Below are positions 1 to 8,214 of a stretch of 64,000 nt of DNA, piece after piece. Both the position numbers and the translations under genes were made by a program. The notes beneath the pieces were generated by a model. It was not told the DNA's origin. It searched no databases and saw nothing but the letters and a program-made list of their open reading frames with translations. The DNA lies in NCBI RefSeq assembly GCF_900163715.1, contig NZ_FWFF01000017.1, positions 248,001 through 312,000 on the forward strand, given 5' to 3'. Each line of letters opens with the position of its first letter. Positions within the stretch are counted from its first letter, which is position 1. This DNA comes from Brevibacterium yomogidense. Lineage in GTDB: Bacteria; Actinomycetota; Actinomycetes; Actinomycetales; Brevibacteriaceae.

Positions 1-1212
1 GGGGCCCGTGACCTGCTCGAACAGTTCCGTTCCGGCGGATAGGCCCTCCAGCTCTGCGATGGTCGGAGCCGCCTTGCCGATGGACGGCAGCAGGAAGATG
101 TCGATGTCCTCCATCAGACGGTTCATCGCGCCGGTGAAGTGCCGACGGCGCTGCGACATGCGCTCCAGATCGACGGCGCTGAGTGAGCGACCCAGCTCGA
201 TGAGACCGCCCAGGACGGGGCCGTACTCGTCCTTGCGCGACGGGTACGTCGCGTCGTGGACGAGAGCGGTCTCCGCACCGCACATCGCGGACCAGTCGGC
301 GGCGACGGTGAGGAAGTCCGGGGCGTCGACGTCGACGATCCGCCAGCCCAGGTCGCGCAGCACGTACTCGACGGACACGAGCATCGACTGCGTCTCCGGG
401 TCGAACCGCGAGTTCAGCTCGCGGTCGACGCCGATGACGGGTGGCCGGTCGAGGCGCAGCTGATCCGCATAGTCCGGGACGGGCTGCGGCGAGGTGGTGG
501 GGTCCGCCGGGTCCCACCCGGCGATGGCGGACAGCATGATGGCCGCGTCCCGCGCGCTGCGCGTCATGGGCCCGAGGTGGTCCAGGCTGGGCGCGAGGTC
601 GAAGATCCCCGCGCGGCTCACCCGTCCCCAGGTGGGCTTCATTCCGGTCACGCCGTTCGCGCCGGACGGCAGCCGGATGGAACCGCCGGTGTCTGAACCG
701 ATGGCGCCGAAGGCCATACCTGCGGCGACGGAGACGCCGGACCCGCTCGAGGACACCCCGGACCAGGTGCCCTCTTCCCACGGGTTCACCGGAGTGGGCA
801 GATCCGGGTGGTGAGCGGAGAACGCCCCCTCTGTCATGCGGACCTTGCCCAGCAGGACCGAACCGGCGGCGCGCAGCCGGGTCGCGATCGTGCCGTCCTG
901 GTCCGGCACGAAGTCACCGTGGATCGTCATGCCAGCCGTCGTGGTGATGCCCTCTGTGTGGACGAGGTCCTTCAGCGCGATCGGCACGCCGTGGAGGGGG
1001 CCGCGGTAGTGACCGCGGGCGATCTCCGCATCAGCGGCGGCGGCGTCGGACAGAGCGCGCTCGGATGTCACGGTCGCATACGACTGCAGGCGGGGATCGA
1101 GCGTCTCGATCCGCTCCAGGAGTGCCGTCGTCACCTCCGTCGACGTGACCTGACGCGAGCGGATCAGCTCTGCGAGTGCGGAAATCTCCAGATATGCGAC
1201 GTCAGTGTCCAC
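1..1212 (-). CDS. Amidase signature family hydrolase, C-terminus cut off by window edge
   Basis: I see the first 404 codons of an amidase-signature enzyme, which hydrolyses C-N amide bonds in the cytoplasm. The catalytic Ser-cisSer-Lys triad is readable: Lys81 in ALKDLVH, the Ser-rich loop VSSSGSG around residues 153-159, and the nucleophile Ser178 in GSDTGGSIR. The start is the GTG at 1212, preceded by GAGAGGG at good spacing; the only nearby ATG is in another frame and closes quickly. The gene runs off the left edge, so its end and substrate are unknown. It lies upstream of nothing in the same direction inside the window but follows, on the minus strand, the SRPBCC-like gene, the binding protein and the MFS gene. 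Family assignment is firm; the substrate is not predictable. Confidence 0.9.
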   Translation of the reverse strand, partial: MDTDVAYLEISALAELIRSRQVTSTEVTTALLERIETLDPRLQSYATVTSERALSDAAAADAEIARGHYRGPLHGVPIALKDLVHTEGITTTAGMTIHGDFVPDQDGTIATRLRAAGSVLLGKVRMTEGAFSAHHPDLPTPVNPWEEGTWSGVSSSGSGVSVAAGMAFGAIGSDTGGSIRLPSGANGVTGMKPTWGRVSRAGIFDLAPSLDHLGPMTRSARDAAIMLSAIAGWDPADPTTSPQPVPDYADQLRLDRPPVIGVDRELNSRFDPETQSMLVSVEYVLRDLGWRIVDVDAPDFLTVAADWSAMCGAETALVHDATYPSRKDEYGPVLGGLIELGRSLSAVDLERMSQRRRHFTGAMNRLMEDIDIFLLPSIGKAAPTIAELEGLSAGTELFEQVTGP

Positions 1213-1301
1213 AGTGCCCTCTCGACGACATCAGATGGTTGCCTCTGCCAGAACAGCGCGTGCTCCCGATGCTAGCAGTGACGCCGGACACAGGAGCCGA
1301 C

Positions 1302-1832
1302 TCACCTCTCCCGCTCGAGCAGGCGGTAGGCCCGCTGGAGCACGGAGTATCCGGGAGTGAAGGGGCGCGGGCGGACATCCCGCCCGGCCATGCGCGCCTG
1401 CGCGTTGTCGAAGAGATCCTCCAGCAGCCCGTCATGCAGACGGACGACCAGGTCCATCACGCGCGGGGGCAGCGACGACGTGATGTCCAGGTGGTGCATC
1501 CACTCCACGTACCCGGGCTCCGCCTGCGCGATGAGGAAGGTGTGCTCGCCCTCGAAGGGGCCCGCGCTGGTGAAGACGAACCGCACGCGGTGGGATTCCA
1601 CGTCGGCCACCCGATAGCGGACGGATCCGTGGCCGCCCAGGCTGTCGACCTCGAGGCCGTTGTCCAGGATCAGCGCGGGCCACCGCCACGTGGGCCAGAG
1701 GGTGTCGTCACCGCTCGCAAGCTGAGCCAGCAGGGCGGCGGCCTCGTTGAGGTCGCCGCCCGTGACCCGGCGATGGATATTGCACGTCATCGCCGGATCT
1801 GTGGGGTGCTGGAGGCTCCACAGTGAGTGCAT
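1302..1832 (-). CDS. SRPBCC-like small protein of unknown function
   Basis: This 176-residue protein has no signal peptide or membrane segment. Its layout (early GG..L.....W conserved tryptophans, a DSLGGHGSVRYRV strand pair, a FEGEHTF strand and a terminal helix rich in Leu/Arg) resembles the START/polyketide-cyclase (SRPBCC) fold, but that is inference from pattern only. The annotated ATG has GGAG immediately before it, which is tight; an internal ATG at 1790 (MTCNIH) is an alternative start. It lies 89 bases upstream of the amidase on the same strand and could be cotranscribed with it. I cannot assign a ligand or reaction. Confidence 0.6.
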   Translation of the reverse strand: MHSLWSLQHPTDPAMTCNIHRRVTGGDLNEAAALLAQLASGDDTLWPTWRWPALILDNGLEVDSLGGHGSVRYRVADVESHRVRFVFTSAGPFEGEHTFLIAQAEPGYVEWMHHLDITSSLPPRVMDLVVRLHDGLLEDLFDNAQARMAGRDVRPRPFTPGYSVLQRAYRLLERER

Positions 1833-1915
1833 GCTCCGATGCTACCCACGCACCCCGTGCTCAGGTACCCGCAGACTGAGGTGCTCGCCCTCCGAGGTGC
1901 TCGAAGGCAGGTCGA

Positions 1916-3208
1916 TCAGCTGGGGCGGTGGGGGAGCATGACCTCTTCGAAGTAGGTCGAACCCACGGGCGCCAGGTACTCCTCGTCGTCCATCGGGTAC
2001 CACTCGTCGTAGTCCGCGAAGGTGCCCTGGTCCTCGTAGCCGAGCTCCTCGACGGTCCCGCGCCATTCCTCGACCGCTGCGGGGATCGCGTCTACAGTGC
2101 CTTCGGGCAGGTGGCCCTCAGCGGCCGCGTCCTGCACGATCCCCTGTGATGCATCGAGCAGCGCCGACTGCGCATCGGGATCCATCTCCGAGAAGGACCC
2201 GCCCTGCTCGCGGATCTGCTCCGCCGCGACGTAGTTCGCGTCGAGGTCACCGCGGCGTGCCTGCGTGAACTCGTCCTCCATGGAGTCGAACACCAGCTGC
2301 TGGACGGCGAGCGGCCAGGATTCCCACGCGCTGCCGGCGTAGACGCCGCCCGGGCCGCGGGCGAACGTCACGTCCGTCGTGTACGTTGCGTGCGGCGCCA
2401 CTTCGAGGACCCCGGCGGTCTCTGCCGCGAGCGCTGCCGACATCGTGCAGTCGATCGTGCCGCGCTGCAGTGCTTCGAACGTCTCCGTGTACTCGAGCGA
2501 GACGGGAGAGGCGTCCAGTGCATTCAGCTGGGTGATCTGGGCCTGCGACGAGGCTCGCACCTGTCCGCCGGCCCAGTCACTCGCGTCGACGTGCTGCTCA
2601 CCGCAGAAGCCCATGATGGCGCCGGCGGAGTTGAAGGGGGTGAGCGGTTCGATGCCCTGGTCCCGGAACTCGCTCAGAAGGTTCTCGTCCTCCCACGTCA
2701 GCTGACCGATCGCGGCACTGGCGGCCAGTTCGTCAACCAGGGGAGAGGTCCCCGTCAGAGTCGTCCCGCCGACCCACGCGTGGAAGACCGGGAACTGGTC
2801 CGGCTGGTAGATGGGCAGCATGTATGCGATGTCGACGCGTCCGTCGACCAGTGCATCTGGCAGCTCGTCATAGCCTGCGATGCCCTGACCGTACGTCGTG
2901 TCGACGGTGATCTTCCCGTCGGACAGCGTCTCGAGATTCTCGATGAAGGCCGCTGCGCGGTATGCGTCGATGCCCTCGGAGGACTGAGCGGAGGGCTGGT
3001 ACGTGATCGTGAGGGGATCGACGTCTGCGAAGGCGGCCTTGATCTCGTCCGGCGACGCCCCGTACTCGTAGCCCGTGCCACCGCCGCCTCCGTCGCCGCC
3101 GCCCGTGCCGCCTCCTGCGCCGCCGGCGCATCCGGACATCGTGACCGCGAGAACCGCGGCTGCTGCGATCGTGCGAGTCGTGCGAGGTGAGATTCGTGAG
3201 GGCTTCAT
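1916..3208 (-). CDS. TRAP transporter substrate-binding lipoprotein (DctP-like), orphan
   Basis: A 430-residue extracytoplasmic solute receptor of the DctP family (PF03480 type). I start it at the ATG at 3208 (MKPSRIS), not at the in-frame ATG 12 codons earlier, because it gives a proper signal peptide with lipobox TMSGC (Cys27) followed by a Gly-rich linker. Family hallmarks are visible: LTITYQP near the mature start, DALVDGRVDIAYMLP, and EALQRGTIDCTM. No dctQ or dctM membrane gene is nearby; the gene is followed on the same strand by an amidase and preceded by an MFS permease. It is a clear relative of the binding protein at 36484-37764, which is also an orphan. Its ligand is unknown; such receptors usually bind organic anions. 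Confidence 0.88.
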   Translation of the reverse strand: MKPSRISPRTTRTIAAAAVLAVTMSGCAGGAGGGTGGGDGGGGGTGYEYGASPDEIKAAFADVDPLTITYQPSAQSSEGIDAYRAAAFIENLETLSDGKITVDTTYGQGIAGYDELPDALVDGRVDIAYMLPIYQPDQFPVFHAWVGGTTLTGTSPLVDELAASAAIGQLTWEDENLLSEFRDQGIEPLTPFNSAGAIMGFCGEQHVDASDWAGGQVRASSQAQITQLNALDASPVSLEYTETFEALQRGTIDCTMSAALAAETAGVLEVAPHATYTTDVTFARGPGGVYAGSAWESWPLAVQQLVFDSMEDEFTQARRGDLDANYVAAEQIREQGGSFSEMDPDAQSALLDASQGIVQDAAAEGHLPEGTVDAIPAAVEEWRGTVEELGYEDQGTFADYDEWYPMDDEEYLAPVGSTYFEEVMLPHRPS

Positions 3209-3301
3209 CGCGTCTCTGATCCTGGCGGTCGTGGAACCCGTCACTACATCTATGTCGTGACGGTAATAGTGTTCCTGCAGATATCACTTCCAGAAAAGAG
3301 T

Positions 3302-3324
3302 GTGAACGTTCGTTAAGTGAACGT
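3302..3324. promoter_or_regulatory. Candidate operator: paired GTGAACGT repeats with GAACGTTC core
   Basis: The gap between the MFS stop and the binding-protein start contains two direct copies of GTGAACGT, 15 bases apart (3302 and 3317). The first forms a GAACGTTC palindrome at 3304-3311. The 11-mer TGAACGTTCGT here recurs at 43367-43377 (reverse strand) and, with one change, inside the perfect palindrome at 41159. It is well placed to control the binding-protein gene. The regulator is unknown. Confidence 0.4.
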
Positions 3325-3342
3325 CAAGCCGGTGTTCCCGGC

Positions 3343-4497
3343 CTACGCCCGTCCGCGCACCGGAACCGTCATGAGCAGTGCGATGCCCGCGGCGATCGCG
3401 GCGGCCACAGCCAGTCCTGCCGGCCCCTGTCCCAGCAGGACCGCCGCACCGATCACGGGTGCCAGCGAGATGCCGACGTACATGCCGGTCGAATACCAGG
3501 ACAGGATGATCCCGGAATGCTGGGGCTTCAGCGAGGCGAGCCGGTGCTGCAGGGCGACGACGGAGGAGAATCCGGACGCGCCCCAGAGCGCGAAGACCAT
3601 CGCCGTGCCCGCCAGCGAGTCGAGGGTGATGAGCATGAGAAGGAACGCGCCGATCTCGATGACGAGCGCGATCCGCATCGTCAGGACATCGCCCCACGTG
3701 TCGATCAGCCAGCCGCCGAGCTGGTTGCCCACGGCACCGGAGAGGCCGAACACCAGCAGCAGGACTGCCAGGATCGCACCGTCGCCGCCCGTCACTCCGA
3801 GCGTGACCTCACTGCTGAAGACGTAGATGAGGTTGAACGACATGATCATCATCATGATCGCGATGACGCCCATGATGACGCGGGGATCGGTGAGAACCCT
3901 CATGCGCTCGGCGAGGGCGACCTTCGGATTGCGCGGCACGTCCCGCAGGAGCGGTGCGATCGCGAGACCCAGAACGGCGCCGAGGCCCGCCAGACCGCCG
4001 ATCGCGACTCGCCAGCTCGTGATCTCCGCAAGGCCGGTGCCCACGGGTGATCCGAGAGCCACCGCCATCGTGAAGCCCAGCGCGACGACCGCCATCGCGC
4101 GTCCCTGCTTGCCCGGTTCGGCCAGGCGGGGCGCGATGGCCGTGGCGAGTGGGACGAGGCCGGCGGCACCGATGCCGGCGACCGCTCGCGCGATGAAGAA
4201 GACGGGGTAGTTCGGTGCGACGGCCGATGCGCCTGTTCCCACCGCGAATACGATCATGCCGGCGGCCATGACGCGCTCCGGCGGCACATGGGCGAGCAGC
4301 GTCGAGAAGACGGGGGCGAGGACCGCGACGAGGATGGCGTATGCGCTGATCGCATAGCCCACGAGGGTGGGCGTCACGCTGAGAGATTCGCCGATCGCCG
4401 GCAGGACGCCCGCGACGACGAAGGCGTTCGTGCCGACGACGAACAGGGCGAATGCCAGGGTGCCGAGGCGTAGCCTGGTCAGGTGGTGGGGGTCCAC
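3343..4497 (-). CDS. MFS transporter (DHA1 type)
   Basis: A 384-residue, 12-helix major facilitator. The N-terminal half has the motif-A-like loop after helix 2 (AHVPPERVMAAGM) and the helix-4/5 region RAVAGIGAAGLVPLA ... GFTMAVALGSPVG typical of drug/sugar-efflux proton antiporters (AraJ/YdhP-like). The start is GTG at 4497 giving VDPHHLTRLRLG. It lies directly upstream of the orphan binding lipoprotein on the same strand, with 134 bases between, so the two may or may not share a transcript. The substrate is not predictable. Confidence 0.85.
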   Translation of the reverse strand: MDPHHLTRLRLGTLAFALFVVGTNAFVVAGVLPAIGESLSVTPTLVGYAISAYAILVAVLAPVFSTLLAHVPPERVMAAGMIVFAVGTGASAVAPNYPVFFIARAVAGIGAAGLVPLATAIAPRLAEPGKQGRAMAVVALGFTMAVALGSPVGTGLAEITSWRVAIGGLAGLGAVLGLAIAPLLRDVPRNPKVALAERMRVLTDPRVIMGVIAIMMMIMSFNLIYVFSSEVTLGVTGGDGAILAVLLLVFGLSGAVGNQLGGWLIDTWGDVLTMRIALVIEIGAFLLMLITLDSLAGTAMVFALWGASGFSSVVALQHRLASLKPQHSGIILSWYSTGMYVGISLAPVIGAAVLLGQGPAGLAVAAAIAAGIALLMTVPVRGRA

Positions 4498-4623
4498 GGT
4501 CAGCTCACTTGTGAGTCGGAGGGGCCGGGAAGCCGTGGCCTCTCCTGTGACGCCACGCGCGGCATTTTCTTCCTATCACGGCTCACACGGTGGTGTGCGG
4601 CGGTGTCACCAGTGGAGACAGAC

Positions 4624-4673
4624 GAGAAGGCCGGTGCCGCTGCTTCGTCGGAAGCAGCGGCACCGGCCTTCTC
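4624..4673. terminator. Perfect 23-bp inverted repeat, likely terminator
   Basis: Arms 4624-4646 and 4651-4673 are perfectly complementary with a 4-base loop. It sits just after the stop of the minus-strand membrane-protein gene (4689). There is no clear T-run on either side, so it may be a T-less actinobacterial terminator. Confidence 0.75.
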
Positions 4674-4688
4674 AGGAGAGCGCCTCAA

Positions 4689-5609
4689 TCAGTGCTGGGG
4701 CGGTCGGGTGTCGTCGTAGGGCGGCACGTTGGGATCCACGTCCTCCGGAGGCAGGGCCTGCGGAGCGGCGTTCTGATCCTGCGGCACCGGCTCACCGTAC
4801 GGCGCCTGCTGGGCCGGCTGAGCCTGGACCGGCTGGCCCTGGACCGGCTGACCCTGGACCGGCTGACCCTGGACCGGCTGGTCGTATGCGCCGGGCTGAG
4901 CCTGAGCAGACTGACCGGGGACCGGCTGCTGTCCCTGGACGGGCTGGTCATACGGTGCGGGCTGTCCCTGAACCGACGGGTCATGCGTCGCCGGCTGGTG
5001 GCCGACAGGCTGCTCGTGCGGGACGGGCTGTGCCGGGGGAACAGTGCGCGGGTCCGGCTGAGCCGCCTGCGCCCGAGGCTCCGGTCGGCCTTCCGGTGAA
5101 CGGTGCCCGTCCACCGTGTGGCCAGCGCCCGGCACGTGACGATCGTCGGCGACACGACGGTCATCCGCGACGTGGCGGTCGCCCGCGACGTGCCGATCAT
5201 CGTCGATGTGGCCGTCGCCCGGTGTCGCTGCCCCTGCGACGCGCTCGCCGTGGCGATCGGTCTTGACGTCAGGGTCGATCCGGTCTGCTTCCCGCAGCTC
5301 CTCCTGGTGCTCGTGACGCAGGTGCTCGGCAGTCGAGCCGCTGGCTTGGGCATCCATCTCGAGTCGCTCGGCGCGGGCCGACTTCTCCTCGGCCTCGGCG
5401 CGTGCCTTCCGTGCGGACGCTTCCTTCTCCGCTGCCTGCGCCTCCTCGCGCGCCAGCTGCTGCTCGCGCTCCCGAGCGGCGACCCGCTTCTCCTCGGCCT
5501 TGATGCGGTCAGCCTTCTTCTTCCGGTTCCGGAGGACGAAGGACAGCACCACGACGATGATGAGGATCACGACGATCGCGACGATGATCCCGATCATTGT
5601 TCCGTTCAT
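4689..5609 (-). CDS. Single-pass membrane protein with coiled coil and VQGQP repeats
   Basis: A 306-residue protein with one N-terminal membrane helix (about residues 5-26), then a KKK-rich stop-transfer segment and a long charged Ala/Glu/Arg helix that looks like a coiled coil (about 30-105). The next part is low complexity: an array of DDRHVA-type hexads near 135-160 (for example DDRHVAGDRHVADDRRV), then a Pro/Gln tail with tandem VQGQP pentapeptides (about 235-265). The cytoplasmic or surface side is uncertain; the positive residues after the helix suggest the long tail is cytoplasmic. No recognised domain. The repeats look variable in number. Start chosen at MNGTMIG, preceded by GGGAGGCT in the leader. 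Confidence 0.75.
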   Translation of the reverse strand: MNGTMIGIIVAIVVILIIVVVLSFVLRNRKKKADRIKAEEKRVAAREREQQLAREEAQAAEKEASARKARAEAEEKSARAERLEMDAQASGSTAEHLRHEHQEELREADRIDPDVKTDRHGERVAGAATPGDGHIDDDRHVAGDRHVADDRRVADDRHVPGAGHTVDGHRSPEGRPEPRAQAAQPDPRTVPPAQPVPHEQPVGHQPATHDPSVQGQPAPYDQPVQGQQPVPGQSAQAQPGAYDQPVQGQPVQGQPVQGQPVQAQPAQQAPYGEPVPQDQNAAPQALPPEDVDPNVPPYDDTRPPQH

Positions 5610-5730
5610 GTCAGCCTCCCTTGAGGTCGTTGAGTCCTGCGTCCATCATGTGGGGACTCGAAGCGACTGGTGACGCCACACACGCCGTTGTCAGCACATT
5701 AGCAGGGTCCCCTGCCACCGGACCGGATTC

Positions 5731-7470
5731 TCACTCCGACTCTCCGACAGCCCGTCCCACCAGCAGATCCACTGCCACTCCGTCCGGAAGCGCCCCGTAC
5801 TCGCGTCCGCGATCGTCGCTGATGCGTGCGAGCACGAACGACTCCGCGACGTCGGCCGGCGCATGGTCCAGCAGCACCGCCGCCTGCAGCAGCAGCGCCA
5901 TCCGCTCGACGAGCACACGCCCACTCGCCTGCAGGCGGGCCATCGCACCGGCCTCACCGGTGGCCATCACCTGTTCCGCCTCGGTCAGCTCGGCCGCCAG
6001 CCGCTCGAACGCACTGTCGTATGCACCGATCCGCCCGCGCCCGGATTCCAGATACGCGAGGAACGCCTTCGCGCTGGCCGGGTCCTTCGCCATCGCGCGG
6101 AGGACGTCGAGCACGATGACGTTGCCGGACCCCTCCCACACTGCCATGACCGGCTGCTCGCGGTACCGCATGGCCAGCGGGAAGTCCTCCGTGTAGCCGT
6201 TGCCGCCCAGGCACTCGAGTGATTCGTAGGCGTGCTCCGGTCCCCGCTTGCAGATCCAGTACTTCGCGACCGCGGTGGCGATCCGGCGGAAGTCCGCGTC
6301 GTCCTCACTCTCGTCGTCATGCGCACGGGCCAGGTGCATCGCGGTCCAGACGGCGGCCTCGACTTCCAGCTGCAGGTCCGCGAGCACAGAACGCATGAGC
6401 GGCTGGTCGATCAGGCGGGCGCCGAAGGCGGACCGGTGCTGGGCGTGCCAGACGGCCTCGGCGACGCCCTGCCGCATGCCGGCAGCAGAGCCGAGGATGC
6501 AGTCCAGCCGCGTCCGATTCACCATCTCGATGATCGTGCGCACGCCGCGGCCCGGTTCGCCGACCAGCCACCCGTGCGTGTCCTCCAGCTCGATCTCGCT
6601 GGAGGCGTTCGACCTGTTGCCCAGCTTGTCCTTGAGCCGCTGGATGCGGAACGGATTGCGCTCGCCGCCGGGCAGGATGCGCGGGACCAGGAAGCAGCTC
6701 ACGCCTTCCTCCCGCTGCGCCAGCACCAGGAAGGCGTCGGACTGCGGCGCGGAGCAGAACCACTTGTGGCCCGTCAGCAGGTGGTGGCCGTCGGTCACCC
6801 CGCCGAAGCCCAGGGGAGTTCTCGTCGCCGAGGTGCCGGTCGGCTCGGCACCCGTCGCCTCGGTATCGGAGCCACCGCTCGCCGGCACCGCCCGGGTCGT
6901 GTTCGCGCGGACGTCGGAGCCGCCCTGCTTCTCCGTCATCGCCATGCCGAACGTCACCGCGCGCTTGTCATGCGCGTCGATGAGGCGCGGGTCGTAGGAG
7001 GTCTCGAGCAGGCGCGGCAGCCAGAACTCGGCGTGCGGGGTGTCCTTGAGTGCGGCGGCCGCGGAGTGCGTCATGGAGACGGGGCATGCGTGGCCGGGCT
7101 CGATCTGGCCGAAGAGGATGAACCGTGCGGCGCGCTCGACGTTCGCCCCCGCACCGGGGTGCGCCCACGCATGGGAATGGGCGCCTGCAGTCAGCGCGTC
7201 GTCGATGATGCGGTGGTAGCCGGGGTGGAACTCGACGTCGTCGACCCGGTTGCCCCACCGGTCGTGGGTGGACAGCTGCGGTGTGATCCGGTGGGCGACG
7301 GCAGCGTCGCGCTGGAAGGACTCGCTGCCCACCAGGCGGCCGATGCGGCTCAGCTCATCGGTGTCCGCCTGCGGTGCCAGTGCGGCGACGGCCTCGACGA
7401 GTGCGGTGTGCGACGAGTACTCGTCGACCTCGACGCGGGGTGCGGACTGATTGAGGACGGTGTGGGTCAT
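5731..7470 (-). CDS. aidB: AidB-like acyl-CoA dehydrogenase-family flavoprotein
   Basis: A 579-residue acyl-CoA dehydrogenase-fold protein matching the AidB subgroup in long blocks: THTVLNQ at the N-terminus, DDVEFHPGYH, MAMTEKQGGSDVRANTTRA, HKWFCSAPQSDAFLVLAQ, RLKDKLGNRSNASSE and GSGNVIVLDVLRA. It carries FAD. Known AidB binds DNA and is part of the alkylation-damage response, with weak isovaleryl-CoA dehydrogenase activity. An insert of about 20 Thr/Ala-rich residues (GGSDTEATGAEPTG) interrupts the domain before the HKWF motif. Its ATG overlaps the TGA of the upstream tetR gene (ATGA), so the two are translationally coupled and probably under that repressor. Confidence 0.9.
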   Translation of the reverse strand: MTHTVLNQSAPRVEVDEYSSHTALVEAVAALAPQADTDELSRIGRLVGSESFQRDAAVAHRITPQLSTHDRWGNRVDDVEFHPGYHRIIDDALTAGAHSHAWAHPGAGANVERAARFILFGQIEPGHACPVSMTHSAAAALKDTPHAEFWLPRLLETSYDPRLIDAHDKRAVTFGMAMTEKQGGSDVRANTTRAVPASGGSDTEATGAEPTGTSATRTPLGFGGVTDGHHLLTGHKWFCSAPQSDAFLVLAQREEGVSCFLVPRILPGGERNPFRIQRLKDKLGNRSNASSEIELEDTHGWLVGEPGRGVRTIIEMVNRTRLDCILGSAAGMRQGVAEAVWHAQHRSAFGARLIDQPLMRSVLADLQLEVEAAVWTAMHLARAHDDESEDDADFRRIATAVAKYWICKRGPEHAYESLECLGGNGYTEDFPLAMRYREQPVMAVWEGSGNVIVLDVLRAMAKDPASAKAFLAYLESGRGRIGAYDSAFERLAAELTEAEQVMATGEAGAMARLQASGRVLVERMALLLQAAVLLDHAPADVAESFVLARISDDRGREYGALPDGVAVDLLVGRAVGESE

Positions 7471-8099
7471 GGCGGATCCTTTCGCGGGGGTGCGCCGACT
7501 GCGGCGAGGCAGAAGGTGGTCATGGATGTGATGAGGCGGGCGGCCTCGGCGCCGGTGAAGTGCGTGCGGCCCTCATCGTGGATGGGCTGCTGGAGGCAGC
7601 CGGACAGAGCCCCCACGAGCGCGCGGGCGGTGACGGAGGTGTCCTGTACTGGGACCTCGCCTGCGGCGATCCCCTCATCCAGACGCTGCGCGATCGCGGC
7701 GGCGTAGTCCGCGCGGAAGCGCAGGCGTTCCGCCTCGACGGCAGGCGGGAGCGCTTCGAAGAGCAGGGCGTCGGCCAGCCGCGCACCGGCCAGCGCGCGG
7801 GTCAGGAAGGTGTCGACGAGGGCGGCGACGGCCTCGGCGGTGGTGGGGGCGGTCGTGAGCGCGCGGGTGACGGCGGCGAGCTCGTGGCCCGAGGCGTGGG
7901 CGAAGGTGCCGCACAGCAGCGCGTCCCGGTGGGGGAAGTACGAGTAGATGAGGCCGGGGGAGCAGCCCGCGCTGGCGGCGACGGACTTCACGGTGGCCGC
8001 AGCGAATCCGGAGGCGGTCACGAGGGCGCGGGCGGCCTCGGCGATGGTGCGTTCGCGCTGGGCGGCATTGCGCCGGGTGGCCTCTGTCTGCCGGTACAT
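7467..8099 (-). CDS. TetR-family regulator coupled to aidB
   Basis: About 210 residues with an N-terminal TetR helix-turn-helix (TIAEAARALVTASGF...TVKSVAASAGCSPGLIYSYF) and an all-helical ligand domain. I prefer the ATG at 8099 (MYRQTEATRRN), which has GAGGAG 12 bases upstream; a TTG at 8159 would add 20 residues but lacks a ribosome binding site and abuts the operator. The gene overlaps aidB by ATGA and is divergent from the acyl-CoA synthetase at 8215, with an inverted repeat between them. It probably controls both transcripts; acyl-CoA ligands are plausible from context only. Confidence 0.85.
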   Translation of the reverse strand: MYRQTEATRRNAAQRERTIAEAARALVTASGFAAATVKSVAASAGCSPGLIYSYFPHRDALLCGTFAHASGHELAAVTRALTTAPTTAEAVAALVDTFLTRALAGARLADALLFEALPPAVEAERLRFRADYAAAIAQRLDEGIAAGEVPVQDTSVTARALVGALSGCLQQPIHDEGRTHFTGAEAARLITSMTTFCLAAVGAPPRKDPP

Positions 8100-8162
8100 C
8101 GTCTGCGTGGTCTCCTCTGACTGCCTGTTCCGGTTAGGTCGGCCCGTGATTTCCGCCAAGGT

Positions 8163-8178
8163 TTGAATCGTGGTTCAA
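8163..8178. promoter_or_regulatory. Inverted repeat TTGAA-N6-TTCAA, candidate TetR operator
   Basis: TTGAATCGTGGTTCAA lies in the divergent promoter between the tetR-aidB operon and the acyl-CoA synthetase gene. The arms and spacing are identical to those of the perfect palindrome at 41159-41174. This is the likely binding site of the adjacent TetR protein. Confidence 0.6.
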
Positions 8179-8214
8179 TGAGCCGAGTATGACACCGATC
8201 ACAGGGAGTGGGCA

